A DNA stretch of 64,000 nt, taken from the NCBI RefSeq assembly GCF_002298975.1, contig NZ_DBMV01000041.1, positions 171,850 to 235,849 of the forward strand. Reading direction: 5' to 3'. Position numbers and translations under genes: made by a program. This document shows, piece by piece, positions 51,430 to 62,542 of this stretch (the first letter of the stretch is position 1; each line of letters begins with the position of its first letter). The notes beneath the pieces are model-generated. The model did no database searches. It saw only the letters and a list, made by a program, of their open reading frames with translations, and was not told the origin of the DNA. The DNA comes from Ralstonia sp. UBA689 (lineage in GTDB: Bacteria > Pseudomonadota > Gammaproteobacteria > Burkholderiales > Burkholderiaceae).

Positions 51430-52335
51430 ATGCTCCCCGCCGACGATCTTCCCGACGACCTTCCACCCGATGACGCCCCAGTCGAGCGGGCCAGCGCCGG
51501 CATCCAGTCCGCCGAGATCGCGCTGACCGTCCTCTCGGCGATGGCGCACGCCGGCGGCGCGCATGCGGTCTCCGAACTGGGGCGGCAACTCGGCATGCCG
51601 CGCGCCAAAGTGCACCGCTATCTGGTGTCGCTTGAGCGCATGGGCTTTGTCGAGCAGGACCCGGCTTCGGCGCGCTACCGGCTGGGGACGCAGGCGCTGC
51701 AGGTGGGGCTCTCGGCGCTGTCCGATGTGGATTTCGTGCGCGAGGGCAGCAACATGCTGCCCAAGCTCGCCGAGCGGCTGAACGAGAGCGTGTTCCTGTC
51801 GGTCTGGACCGAGCGCGGCCCCGTCATCGTGCGCTGGGAAGACGGCGGCCGGCCGGTGACGGTCAACGTGCGGGTGGGCTCGGTCATGCCGCTGCTGAAT
51901 TCGGCCACGGGCCAGGCATGCGCGGCATGGATGCCTGAAATCCAGATCGTCTCGCTCATCGACCGCGAACTGCGCGGCCCCGGCGCCGGCAAGGCCGGCC
52001 TGACCGACTGGCTGAACTGCCGCGCGCGCTGGCAAGCGGTGCGGCACGAGGGCGTGGCGCGCATCGCCGGCACGCTGGTCAACGGCATCGATTCGGTGGC
52101 TGTGCCGGTGCTCGATGCGCAGGGCAAGCTGGCGGGGGCGATCACGGCGCTGGGGCTGTCCAGCGTGTTCGACTCCAGCCTGGAGGGGGCAGCCTCGCGG
52201 CTACTGCGAGAGGCCGGGCGGGCGCTGTCGCTGCGCCTGGGCTACCACGGCCAGGCGCTGACGGCCGGTGCCGGCGGCAACACCACCACGCCCAAGCGCG
52301 GGCGCCGTCCGAGGACCGCACCCGAATCAGCGTAA
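51430..52335 (+). CDS. IclR-family regulator (first of two paralogues)
   Basis: A 301-aa IclR regulator. An acidic N-terminus precedes the wHTH (SAGIQSAEIALTVLSAMAHAGGAHAVSELGRQLGMPRAKVHRYLVSLERMGFVEQD), and the effector domain follows (ESVFLSVWTERGPVIVRWEDGGRPVTVNVRVGSVMPLLNSATGQAC). IclR proteins control aromatic or acid catabolism. It is divergent from the LLM gene (111 bp between starts) and convergent with the FAH-family gene. A second, similar IclR lies at 53419. Confidence 0.92.
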   Translation: MLPADDLPDDLPPDDAPVERASAGIQSAEIALTVLSAMAHAGGAHAVSELGRQLGMPRAKVHRYLVSLERMGFVEQDPASARYRLGTQALQVGLSALSDVDFVREGSNMLPKLAERLNESVFLSVWTERGPVIVRWEDGGRPVTVNVRVGSVMPLLNSATGQACAAWMPEIQIVSLIDRELRGPGAGKAGLTDWLNCRARWQAVRHEGVARIAGTLVNGIDSVAVPVLDAQGKLAGAITALGLSSVFDSSLEGAASRLLREAGRALSLRLGYHGQALTAGAGGNTTTPKRGRRPRTAPESA

Positions 52336-52338
52336 CGC

Positions 52339-53331
52339 TCAGCTTTGCGTGCCGGGCGCGACAACCTCTTGATCGATCGCCCCGAAGATCGACGCGCCAT
52401 TGGGATCGAACATCTCGATCTTCACTGTGTCGCCGTAGCGCATGAACTCGGTGACGGGCGCACCGGATTCGATGGTTTCCAGCATGCGTTTCTCGGCAAT
52501 GCAGCAATAGCCTTTGCTGCGGTCCACGTTGGAGATCGTGCCCGAACCAACGATGCTGCCCGCGCGCACGTTGCGCGTCTTGCAGATGTGCGCGATGAGT
52601 TGGCCGAAGTCGAACACCATGTCGGTGCCGCAATCCGGTTGGCCGACCTTCTTGTTGTTCCAGCGCACCGTCATCGGCAAGTGGACCTTGCGCTCGCGCC
52701 AGGCATCGCCCAGTTCGTCGGGCGTCACCGCCACCGGCGAGAACGCCGTCGCCGGCTTGCTCTGGAAGAAGCCGAAACCCTTGGCGAGTTCCGCCGGAAT
52801 CAGGTTGCGCAAGGACACATCGTTGGCCAGCACGATCAGGCGGATGGCCTCGGCCGCGGCGGCAGGTTCAGCACCCATCCGCACGTCGCCGGTAATGACG
52901 GCCACCTCGGCCTCGAAGTCGATGCCGAAGGCCTCGCTGCGGCAGACGATGGCATCATGCGCGCCGGCCAGATCGTCGGAACCGCCCTGGTACATCAGCG
53001 GATCGGTCCAGAACTCGGGAGGCATCTCGGCACCGCGCGCCTTGCGCACCAATTCCACGTGGTTCACATAGGCCGAGCCGTCGGCCCATTGGTACGCGCG
53101 CGGCAGCGGCGCCATGCAGTTGCCCGGGTCGAACGGAAACGGGTGGCGCGCACGGCCGGCGTTGAGCTGCTCGTAGAGCTCCTGCAGTTGTGGCGCATAG
53201 AACGCCCAGTTGTCCAGCGCGCGCTGCAATGTACCGGCGATGTGCGTGGCGTAGTGCGCGGTCTTCAGGTCGCGCGAGACCACGGCCAGTTGGCCGTCGC
53301 GCGAGCCATCCTTGAGGGTGGCGAGTTTCAT
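52339..53331 (-). CDS. Fumarylacetoacetate hydrolase family protein
   Basis: A 330-aa FAH-family enzyme. Family blocks DFEAEVAVITGDVRMG (metal-binding Glu/Asp), IRLIVLANDVSLRNL, GFFQSKPATAFSPVAVTPDELG and AGSIVGSGTISN are present. These enzymes cleave or decarboxylate beta-diketo acids at the end of aromatic pathways. It is convergent with IclR-1 (3 bp gap) and divergent from IclR-2 (87 bp between starts), so IclR-2 may control it. Confidence 0.9.
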   Translation of the reverse strand: MKLATLKDGSRDGQLAVVSRDLKTAHYATHIAGTLQRALDNWAFYAPQLQELYEQLNAGRARHPFPFDPGNCMAPLPRAYQWADGSAYVNHVELVRKARGAEMPPEFWTDPLMYQGGSDDLAGAHDAIVCRSEAFGIDFEAEVAVITGDVRMGAEPAAAAEAIRLIVLANDVSLRNLIPAELAKGFGFFQSKPATAFSPVAVTPDELGDAWRERKVHLPMTVRWNNKKVGQPDCGTDMVFDFGQLIAHICKTRNVRAGSIVGSGTISNVDRSKGYCCIAEKRMLETIESGAPVTEFMRYGDTVKIEMFDPNGASIFGAIDQEVVAPGTQS

Positions 53332-53418
53332 GGTGAGTCGTGTGCAGAAAAAGGCTGCGCGGATGCTACACCATGCATCGGCTAAACTGACCCGAACCAT
53401 TCCCCCCCGCACCCGACA

Positions 53419-54306
53419 ATGTCCACGCCGCCCTCCGACACCGATCTCGACCTGGAGCCCGATGCCGATGGCGACAGCGCGCCCGACGATGCGCCCGCGC
53501 GCTCGGGCATCCAGTCCATTGAAGTCGGCTTCCGGCTGCTGGAAGTGCTCACGCACACCAACGGCCCGATGATGCTGCGCGACCTGGCGCGCGCCGCGCC
53601 CATGAACCCGGCCAAGGCACACCGCTACCTGGTGAGCTTCACGCGTCTGGGGCTGGTCACGCAGACGCCCGAGGGCCGCTACGATCTCGGCCCCTTCGCG
53701 CTGGAGATGGGCCTGGTTAGCCTGAACCGGCAAGATCCGATGCGCCGCGCCCGCCCAGCCGCCGCCGCGCTGCGCGATGAGATTGATCACACCATCGGCC
53801 TGGCCGTCTGGGGCAATCAGGGCCCGGCCATCGTGCACTGGGAGGAAGCCAGCCACCCCGTGACCGTGAGCCTGCGCTTGGGCGATGTGATGCCGATGCT
53901 CAACTCGGCCACCGGCCGCGTGTTCGGCGCCTATCTGCCCCGCGCGCAAACGCAGTCGTTCATCCAGCGTGAACTCGATCGCGCCGCCGCCAATGATGAC
54001 GGCGCAGGCGCAGATGAAGGCAACCCAGAACTGCCGCGCACGCTGGCCGCGTATGACGCCCTCTGCGCCGACGTGCGCGCCCATGGCGCCGCACGCATCC
54101 ACGGCGGCGTACTGCCGGGCATCAACGCGATGTCGCTGCCGGTGTTCGACGCCAACGGCCAGTTGTGCCTCGTGCTGATCGCCTTGGGCGCACAAAGCAC
54201 CTTCGACACCACATGGAGCGGCCCGCTGGAGCGCCGCTTGCGGCTGGCCGCACAACAACTCTCCGCCGATCTTGGATACGTTGCACCCAACGCCCCGCAA
54301 CCCTGA
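53419..54306 (+). CDS. IclR-family regulator (second paralogue)
   Basis: A 295-aa IclR regulator resembling the one at 51430, including the acidic start and the segment DDAPARSGIQSIEVGFRLLEVLTHTNGPMMLRDLARAAPMNPAKAHRYLVSFTRLGLV. The effector domain has TIGLAVWGNQGPAIVHWEEASHPVTVSLRLGDVMPMLNSATGRVF. The two genes enclose the FAH-family gene. Its last 35 bp overlap the start of the DUF3108 gene. Confidence 0.92.
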   Translation: MSTPPSDTDLDLEPDADGDSAPDDAPARSGIQSIEVGFRLLEVLTHTNGPMMLRDLARAAPMNPAKAHRYLVSFTRLGLVTQTPEGRYDLGPFALEMGLVSLNRQDPMRRARPAAAALRDEIDHTIGLAVWGNQGPAIVHWEEASHPVTVSLRLGDVMPMLNSATGRVFGAYLPRAQTQSFIQRELDRAAANDDGAGADEGNPELPRTLAAYDALCADVRAHGAARIHGGVLPGINAMSLPVFDANGQLCLVLIALGAQSTFDTTWSGPLERRLRLAAQQLSADLGYVAPNAPQP

Positions 54307-55381
54307 CGACCGCACTGCCACGCACGCACGCCACTGGCGCCGCTGGGGGGTGATCGCGCTGGCGGTGCTGGTGGCCCACGGCATTGCTGTGGTGTGGGTG
54401 GCGCGCAACCACTCGGTGGCCTGGCCGCCCGAGCCGGAACAGATCGTCCCCACCCTGCTGTTGCATCCGGAACCCGTGCAGCCGTCAGCTCTACCGCCCA
54501 GGGCACAACCGAAGCCCGCACCGCGTCCCGCACCGCCTCGGGCTACGCCGGCCCTCGCCCCGGCAGAGGCACCGGCGCCCGAGACATCCGACATCCCACT
54601 AGGAGTGGGGGCGGCCGCCTCCGGCGACACCGGGCTCATCCGCGACCTGAGCGGCGAAGGCAACGGGCCGGCCGCGCCCGGAGCGCCCGAGGCCGGCTTT
54701 GCGGCACCGCCCTCCGCCACGCTGCACTACGCCACCTACGTCAATGGCGTACGCAACGAAGACGGTGTGATCCGCTGGGCCACCGATGGAAAAACTTACA
54801 CGCTGGCCGTCGAAATTCCGCTGCCGCTGTTCTTCGGCAGCCTGGCCTTCCGCAGTGCAGGCGCCATTGCCACCTACGGTCTGGCCCCCGCTCGCTATGA
54901 AGAAGTGCGCGGGCGCCGACAGCCTGACGTGACGATGTTCCACTACGCCACCGAATCCGCACCGGCCTCGGGCGCACAGAGCGCGCCAATCGTCACTTTT
55001 ACCCGCACGCCCGCCGTGCTGCCTCTGCCCGACGGCACGCAGGACCGCTTCAGCGTCTTCCTGCAACTGACGGGGCTGGCGCGCGGCAATCCCTCGCGCT
55101 TCACCAGCCCGGGCCTCACGCTGGAAATCCCGATCGCCGATACCGACAGCGTCGAGGTCGCCCGCGTCCAGCATGTCGGCGAAGACAGCATCGACACGCC
55201 CGAAGGCACGATCCATGCGCAGCACTTCGTGCGACTGCCGCGCCGCGAAGGCGACCAGCGGCGCGTGGAGATCTGGCTGTCCGCCGAGCGCGGCTGGCTG
55301 CCCGTACGCCTACGCCAGACCGAGCCCAACGGCATGCAGTTCGAACTCGTCTACCAATCCGAGGAAGGAGGCCGATCATGA
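54272..55381 (+). CDS. DUF3108 domain protein with membrane anchor
   Basis: A 369-aa protein: TM anchor (GVIALAVLVAHGIAVVWVA, about 26-44), a long proline/alanine-rich linker, then the DUF3108 beta domain (about 140-365; SATLHYATYVNGVRNEDGVIRWATDGKTYTLAVEIP ... VQHVGEDSIDTPEGTIHAQHFVRLPRREGDQRRVEIWLS). Function unknown; periplasmic. The frame begins at a TTG inside the IclR gene; no ATG precedes the anchor, so the start is uncertain. It ends within the pcaD start (ATGA). Confidence 0.75.
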   Translation: MDTLHPTPRNPDDRTATHARHWRRWGVIALAVLVAHGIAVVWVARNHSVAWPPEPEQIVPTLLLHPEPVQPSALPPRAQPKPAPRPAPPRATPALAPAEAPAPETSDIPLGVGAAASGDTGLIRDLSGEGNGPAAPGAPEAGFAAPPSATLHYATYVNGVRNEDGVIRWATDGKTYTLAVEIPLPLFFGSLAFRSAGAIATYGLAPARYEEVRGRRQPDVTMFHYATESAPASGAQSAPIVTFTRTPAVLPLPDGTQDRFSVFLQLTGLARGNPSRFTSPGLTLEIPIADTDSVEVARVQHVGEDSIDTPEGTIHAQHFVRLPRREGDQRRVEIWLSAERGWLPVRLRQTEPNGMQFELVYQSEEGGRS

Positions 55382-56214
55382 GCACCGCCCTCTCCCAGAC
55401 CGGCACCGCGCACGCCAACGGCATCGACATCCATTACCGCATCGATGGCGCGGACGGCCCGTGGGTCGTGCTCGCACACGCGCTGGGTGTCGACCTCCGG
55501 CTCTGGGACGGCATCGCCCAACGGCTTGCCACACGCCACCGCGTGCTGCGCTACGATGCGCGCGGCCACGGTCAGACCACCGCCCCGCACGGCGCCTACA
55601 CCCTGTTCCAGATGGCCGACGACGTGGCCGGCCTGCTCGACGCGCTGACAATCCCGCAGGTGCATTTCGTCGGGCTGTCGATGGGCGGCATGGTGGGGCA
55701 GGTTCTGGGCGTGCGGCATCCGCAGCGGCTGCTCTCGCTCACGCTGTGCGACACCGTCTGCCACACGCCGTTATCTGCGCATGCCATGTGGGACGAGCGC
55801 ATCGGACAGGTCGAGGCGCACGGCATGGGCGGCATCGTCGAACCCACGCTGCAACGCTGGCTGACCACGCCCTTTCGCGAATCGCACCCCGAAATAGCCG
55901 AGCGCATCCGCGCTCTGCTGCGCGCCACGCCGCCGCACGGCTATGTCGGCGCATGCCTGGCCATCAAGGCGCTCGACACGCGCAGCGCCCTGGCGCGCAT
56001 CGCTTGCCCGACGCTGGTCATGACAGGCGAGGAAGACTCCGGCGCGCCGGTGGAGGTCGCGCGCGAAATCGCTTCGCGCATCCCGAATGCGCGCTTGAAA
56101 GTGATGCCGCGCGCAGCCCATCTCGCCCCCATCGAACAGGACGATGCCTTCCTCGCCGATCTGGATGAATTCCTCGGGCACGCGGGATGCGGCAGTCAAT
56201 GTGACACGCCCTGA
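55378..56214 (+). CDS. pcaD: 3-Oxoadipate enol-lactonase PcaD
   Basis: A 278-aa alpha/beta hydrolase. LAHALGVDLRLWDGIAQRLATRHRVLRYDARGHGQTTAPHGAYTLFQMADDVAGLLDAL is the PcaD pattern; the nucleophile elbow is VGLSMGGMVGQ, and the histidine is in PRAAHLAPIEQ. It hydrolyses 3-oxoadipate enol-lactone in the beta-ketoadipate pathway. No other pca genes are nearby, so either it is a lone copy or a related hydrolase. Coupled to DUF3108 by a 4-bp overlap. Confidence 0.85.
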   Translation: MSTALSQTGTAHANGIDIHYRIDGADGPWVVLAHALGVDLRLWDGIAQRLATRHRVLRYDARGHGQTTAPHGAYTLFQMADDVAGLLDALTIPQVHFVGLSMGGMVGQVLGVRHPQRLLSLTLCDTVCHTPLSAHAMWDERIGQVEAHGMGGIVEPTLQRWLTTPFRESHPEIAERIRALLRATPPHGYVGACLAIKALDTRSALARIACPTLVMTGEEDSGAPVEVAREIASRIPNARLKVMPRAAHLAPIEQDDAFLADLDEFLGHAGCGSQCDTP

Positions 56215-56532
56215 AGTGTCCTTGCCCTGCCGGTAGTTGCAGGCGCCGCGCACTCGACCCGCCGTCTACCCATCAAACGATGGAAGACTGCTTGCACCGT
56301 TCGATGCAGGCGCGGAAAGGTCTTGTTACGCGATAACAACGCCCGTGACACATTCCGCCTCGCATTCGCGAACTTTGTAGCCAATCATTAAGCCCAAGGG
56401 GTAGATGGGGCAGAACGGTCATGACGCGGGAATTGATCGGCCCTTGAAGTCGCGACCGTGGGCCCCATCTACCCGGTGCAGCAGTTCAGCAGTCCGACAA
56501 CAGCAAGACGATTGACGCCCCGGAGGTGCACC
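56215..56532 (+). other. Leader region before DUF3567 gene
   Basis: 318 bp containing the long hairpin at 56399-56474 (listed separately). No additional gene was found. The AT-richer stretch around 56360-56395 may hold the promoter. Confidence 0.5.
56399..56474 (+). other. Long structured leader hairpin
   Basis: A perfect 13-bp inverted repeat (GGGTAGATGGGGC at 56399-56411 and GCCCCATCTACCC at 56462-56474) encloses a second 6-bp one (ACGGTC at 56415-56420, GACCGT at 56454-56459). The apical loop is 33 nt. Together they form a stable stem with one asymmetric bulge, ending 58 nt before the ATG of the next gene. Confidence 0.65.
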
Positions 56533-56790
56533 ATGCAAATGATCTACAACAGCGACAACTATTGCGTTGTCGAATTCGGTGCAGATGGCCAGCACGCCAT
56601 GCTGTCCGCGGGCGGCTATGAGATCGTTGACAAGAACCTCAAGCGCGAAATCTTCCTCGGCGGCGAGTTGGCCGAGCATTTCCGCGAAGACGTGAAACGG
56701 CTGATCGCCAGTGAGCCGACGGTCGAAGAAGTCGACGACTTCCTCGGCAAGTTCGACACGGTGATGACGCAGCCGGTGACGATGCACTGA
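56533..56790 (+). CDS. DUF3567 family protein
   Basis: An 85-aa soluble protein, MQMIYNSDNYCVVEFGADGQ..., matching DUF3567, a family confined largely to Burkholderiales with no known function. It has a beta-rich N-terminus and an alpha-helical acidic C-terminus (SEPTVEEVDDFLGKFDTVMTQPV). CGGAGGTG precedes the ATG. It is preceded by a long hairpin and followed by a strong terminator, so it is probably a separate unit. Confidence 0.9.
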   Translation: MQMIYNSDNYCVVEFGADGQHAMLSAGGYEIVDKNLKREIFLGGELAEHFREDVKRLIASEPTVEEVDDFLGKFDTVMTQPVTMH

Positions 56791-56839
56791 ACAACGTGCA
56801 TCGTGGGTGGCGGGTCATATTGTCCGCCCGACGAGCAAG

Positions 56840-56877
56840 AAAAAACGCCCGGAGCCTGGCGCTGCCGGGCGTTTTTT
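56840..56877. terminator. Terminator after DUF3567 gene
   Basis: The stem AAAAAACGCCCGG/CCGGGCGTTTTTT (56840-56852 and 56865-56877) with a 12-nt loop has A- and T-runs on both sides. It works for DUF3567 and the convergent rhodanese gene. Confidence 0.86.
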
Positions 56878-56913
56878 CATGTGTGCATCGACTATCGGGT
56901 CGATAGTTTTCGC

Positions 56914-57306
56914 TTAACACTGCTCCCAGGGCATACCGGCATGCCGCCAGCCATTGAGCGTGTTGCGATGGCGCGTGCCATCGAGATCGCCCTCGAAGCC
57001 ATGGCGCACGACATAGATGTCGCGAAAGCCCGCCTCCTCCAGCGCCTGCGCAGCCGCGGCCGACCGGTTGCCGCTGCGGCAGATCAGCACGATGGGCCGC
57101 TCGACGCCGTAGCCTGAGAGCTTGCGCACGGTCGGCACGAACTCCGGGTTCACCTCCCAGTGCGGGCCATCGTTCCACGACACATGGTGCGCGCCGGACG
57201 GATGGCCGACGAACAGGTGCTCCATCTCGCTGCGGCAATCAATGAAGAGCGCAGCGGGGGTGCGCTGCAGGAAAGAATGGGCATCGGTGGGGTCGAGCAG
57301 TTGCAT
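56914..57306 (-). CDS. Rhodanese-domain protein
   Basis: A 130-aa single rhodanese domain. The active-site loop is LICRSGNRSAAAAQ (Cys near residue 83). It begins LLDPTDAHSFLQRTPAALFIDCRSEMEHLFVGHPSGAHHVSW. It transfers sulfane sulfur from an unknown donor. The ATG at 57306 is preferred over a GTG at 57318 because neither has a clear ribosome site and the ATG fits the fold start. Divergent from metH (first piece). Confidence 0.9.
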   Translation of the reverse strand: MQLLDPTDAHSFLQRTPAALFIDCRSEMEHLFVGHPSGAHHVSWNDGPHWEVNPEFVPTVRKLSGYGVERPIVLICRSGNRSAAAAQALEEAGFRDIYVVRHGFEGDLDGTRHRNTLNGWRHAGMPWEQC

Positions 57307-57449
57307 GATGGCATCCACAAAAGAGCGTGATGTGGATTATAGGAGTGCGATTACCCACGCCAGCGGCAAGTCATTGATGCGACTGGTAAAATTCGCCTTT
57401 GGCCGTCAAATCTGTTGCCCTGTCTGGCCAACGCCCCATCGGAGTCACC

Positions 57450-58490
57450 ATGACCGCGCCCCAGCCCTACACCCGTGCCGCCAACCTGCCCGCGCTGCTG
57501 CGCGAGCGCATCCTCGTCCTGGACGGCGCGATGGGCACCATGATCCAACGCTACAAACTGACCGAGGCACAGTACCGCGGCGAGCGCTTCGCCAACCACC
57601 CGATCGACGTGAAGGGCAACAACGAGCTGCTGCTGCTCACGCGCCCCGAGGTTATCCGCGAGATCCACGAGCAGTACCTGGCGGCCGGCGCCGACATCAT
57701 CGAAACCAACACCTTCGGCGCGACGAGCATCGCGCAGGAAGACTACAAGATGGCGGACCTGGCCTACGAAATGAACGTGGTGGCCGCCCGCCTCGCGCGC
57801 GAGGCCTGCGACAAGTACAGCACGCCCGAGAAGCCCCGCTTCGTGGCCGGCGCCTTCGGCCCGACGCCCAAGACCGCCAGCATTTCGCCCGATGTGAACG
57901 ACCCGGGCGCACGCAACGTCAGCTTCGACCAACTGCGCGACGCGTATTACGAGCAAGGCAAGGCGCTGCTCGAAGGCGGCGCGGATGTCTTCCTGGTCGA
58001 GACCATCTTCGACACGCTCAACGCCAAGGCAGCGCTGTTCGCCATCGATCAGCTCTTTGAAGACACCGGCGAGCGCGTGCCCGTGATGATCTCCGGCACC
58101 GTGACCGACGCCTCGGGCCGCATTCTTTCTGGCCAGACCGTCGAAGCATTCTGGAACAGCCTGCGCCACGCCAAGCCGATCACCTTCGGCCTGAACTGCG
58201 CGCTGGGCGCCGCGTTGATGCGCCCGTACATCGCCGAGCTGTCCAAGATCTGCGACACCGGCGTGTCGTGCTACCCGAACGCCGGCCTGCCCAACCCGAT
58301 GAGCGACACGGGCTTCGACGAAACGCCCGAGGTCACCTCCAGCCTGGTCGATGAATTTGCCGCCGCGGGCCTCGTGAACCTGGTGGGCGGCTGCTGCGGC
58401 ACCACGCCCGAGCACATCAAGGCGATTGCCGAGCGCGTGGCCAATCGCAAGCCGCGCGCATGGCCCGGCCAATACAAAGACGCCGCCTGA
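57450..58490 (+). CDS. metH: Methionine synthase, homocysteine-binding half (MetH part 1)
   Basis: A 346-aa protein equal to the N-terminal homocysteine S-methyltransferase module of MetH: RILVLDGAMGTMIQRYKLTEAQYRGERF and the zinc-binding cysteines in FGLNCALG and GGCCGTTPEHI. Folate, B12 and activation modules are missing and lie in a separate gene at 58869. It has CGGAG upstream of ATG 57450. The two pieces probably form a complex. The VOC gene between the halves is unexpected. No SAH riboswitch was seen upstream. Confidence 0.95.
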   Translation: MTAPQPYTRAANLPALLRERILVLDGAMGTMIQRYKLTEAQYRGERFANHPIDVKGNNELLLLTRPEVIREIHEQYLAAGADIIETNTFGATSIAQEDYKMADLAYEMNVVAARLAREACDKYSTPEKPRFVAGAFGPTPKTASISPDVNDPGARNVSFDQLRDAYYEQGKALLEGGADVFLVETIFDTLNAKAALFAIDQLFEDTGERVPVMISGTVTDASGRILSGQTVEAFWNSLRHAKPITFGLNCALGAALMRPYIAELSKICDTGVSCYPNAGLPNPMSDTGFDETPEVTSSLVDEFAAAGLVNLVGGCCGTTPEHIKAIAERVANRKPRAWPGQYKDAA

Positions 58491-58497
58491 AACCGCC

Positions 58498-58851
58498 ATG
58501 ACCGCGCGCATCGACAGCACCATCCCTGTGTTGGCCTCGCTGGACCTGCAAGAGTCGGCCCGCTTCTACACGGAGCGGCTCGGCTTTACGCAAGCGCTGC
58601 TGGTGGACGACTACCTGATCGTGCATCGCGATAGCGCCGAACTCCATTTCTGGCCGTGCGACGACCGCCGCATCGCCGAGAACACCTCGTGCTACCTGCG
58701 TGTACCCAGCACGCAAGCGCTGTTTGAAGAATTCACCGCGCGCGGGCTTGAACTCGCGCCGCCGGCGGTGCGTCCGTGGGGCATGAAAGAGCTCTACGTG
58801 ATCGACCCGCACGGCAACCTGTTAAAGCTGGGCGAACACGCCCCCGCCTGA
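58498..58851 (+). CDS. VOC/glyoxalase-bleomycin resistance-like protein
   Basis: A 117-aa vicinal-oxygen-chelate protein: TIPVLASLDLQESARFYTERLGFTQALLVDDYLIVHRDSAELHFWPC, then ELYVIDPHGNLLKLGEHA. Metal-ligand positions are His in AELHFW and Glu near KLGEH. It resembles bleomycin-binding proteins. It begins 8 bp after the first metH piece and ends 17 bp before the second, so it is in the same operon. A role in methionine synthesis is not obvious. Confidence 0.9.
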   Translation: MTARIDSTIPVLASLDLQESARFYTERLGFTQALLVDDYLIVHRDSAELHFWPCDDRRIAENTSCYLRVPSTQALFEEFTARGLELAPPAVRPWGMKELYVIDPHGNLLKLGEHAPA

Positions 58852-58868
58852 CCGAACCCCGCACCATC

Positions 58869-61586
<2,718 letters not shown>

Positions 61587-61603
61587 TTCTGTGACAAGAC
61601 GTT

Positions 61604-61634
61604 TAAGACATGGCGTCTGAAGCGCCATGTCTTA
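61604..61634 (+). other. Hairpin after metH
   Basis: A perfect 12-bp stem TAAGACATGGCG/CGCCATGTCTTA (61604-61615 and 61623-61634) with loop TCTGAAG follows 17 bp after the metH stop. There is no T-run. It may stabilise the 3' end or act with Rho. Confidence 0.55.
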
Positions 61635-61825
61635 CGCCTGCAAACCCTTGCAGACATTGACTCCGGCGGCATTTCAAGAGGGGCAATGCTTTCATTACAA
61701 AGGCTTACACCCCCTAACAATCGTAACCGGAAGGGCTCCCTAGACTGAAGCCTCACTCACCAACACAGAGTGATGCCGCGACGAATTCCTCGCGTGGCCG
61801 TTCAGAACGAAAAGGAGTCTCCTCC

Positions 61826-62260
61826 ATGAACAAGCTGCTGATCTCCCTGTCCGCCATCGCCATCGCTGCTGCCGCAGGCTTTGCTCACGCACAAACTCCG
61901 TCGGCCAACGCCGGCGTGTCGCCGCAAACCAATGGCACGGCTGCCGTCGCTCCCGCCACCCCAGCTGCAGCTCAGACCAGCATCGGCACGGGCCTGAAGG
62001 CCGATGCCGGCGCCAAGCTGGACACCGAAGCCGCCAAGAGCCAACTGAGCACCAAGGCTGAACACGGCGCCAAGGCCGTCCACGAGCACAAGGCCAAGGC
62101 TGAAGCCGCTGTCGACAAGACCGCGGAGAAGGTCGGCAAGTCGGTCAGCAAGAGCGAGAAGTCGGCAGAGAAGACCGCCAAGGCTGCCAAGGCAGACGTC
62201 GCCGGCGGCGCCAGCATTGATGCCAACGTGAACGCTGGCGCGGCTGCGCAAAACAAGTAA
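61826..62260 (+). CDS. Secreted K/A-rich low-complexity protein
   Basis: A 144-aa protein with a signal peptide (LLISLSAIAIAAAAGFAHA, cleavage near residue 22). The mature part is almost wholly alanine, lysine, glutamate and threonine, with heptad-like AEAAVDKTAEKVGKSVSKSEK segments, predicted to be helical or disordered. It has no cysteine or known domain; the composition resembles histone-H1-like or stress (LEA-type) proteins. Strong terminator follows. Confidence 0.75.
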   Translation: MNKLLISLSAIAIAAAAGFAHAQTPSANAGVSPQTNGTAAVAPATPAAAQTSIGTGLKADAGAKLDTEAAKSQLSTKAEHGAKAVHEHKAKAEAAVDKTAEKVGKSVSKSEKSAEKTAKAAKADVAGGASIDANVNAGAAAQNK

Positions 62261-62303
62261 GCCAGTCACCGCTGGGCCCAGCCTGGCAGACCGTGGCCAT
62301 CAC

Positions 62304-62336
62304 ACGGGGCGGACACCCTCCGCCCCGTTTTCTTTT
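62304..62336 (+). terminator. Terminator after K/A-rich protein gene
   Basis: A 10-bp stem ACGGGGCGGA/TCCGCCCCGT (62304-62313 and 62319-62328) with a 5-nt loop is followed by TTTCTTTT. Confidence 0.85.
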
Positions 62337-62457
62337 GGGTTGCGCCCAGGCACACCTTGGCATGTTGCGACTTGCGCACCCCCAAAGGTGCCCACGAAAG
62401 ATCCCCCCCCTCTCCGACACCGACCGACACGAGCGACTCCGGTTTCACGCCACAGTC

Positions 62458-62479
62458 CGATACAATTGTTGTCGTATCG
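62458..62479 (+). promoter_or_regulatory. Inverted repeat and -10 box before response regulator
   Basis: CGATAC-N10-GTATCG is a perfect interrupted palindrome that includes TACAAT (62461-62466), a plausible -10 element. It lies about 65 bp upstream of the NarL-type regulator and could be an autoregulatory site. Confidence 0.4.
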
Positions 62480-62542
62480 AACCAACAAGCGCAGCGTGTG
62501 CGTGCGGGCTACCCGCCGGACGCGCCGTCCACAAGGAGCAGC

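Noticed and set aside
52339..54720. 793-codon frame extending the FAH-family gene
   Set aside because: The upstream part is antisense to the second IclR gene and low complexity. The FAH domain starts at ATG 53331.
57307..57449. SAH riboswitch upstream of metH
   Set aside because: The conserved pattern of this element was not recognisable in the short leader. A covariance-model scan would settle it.
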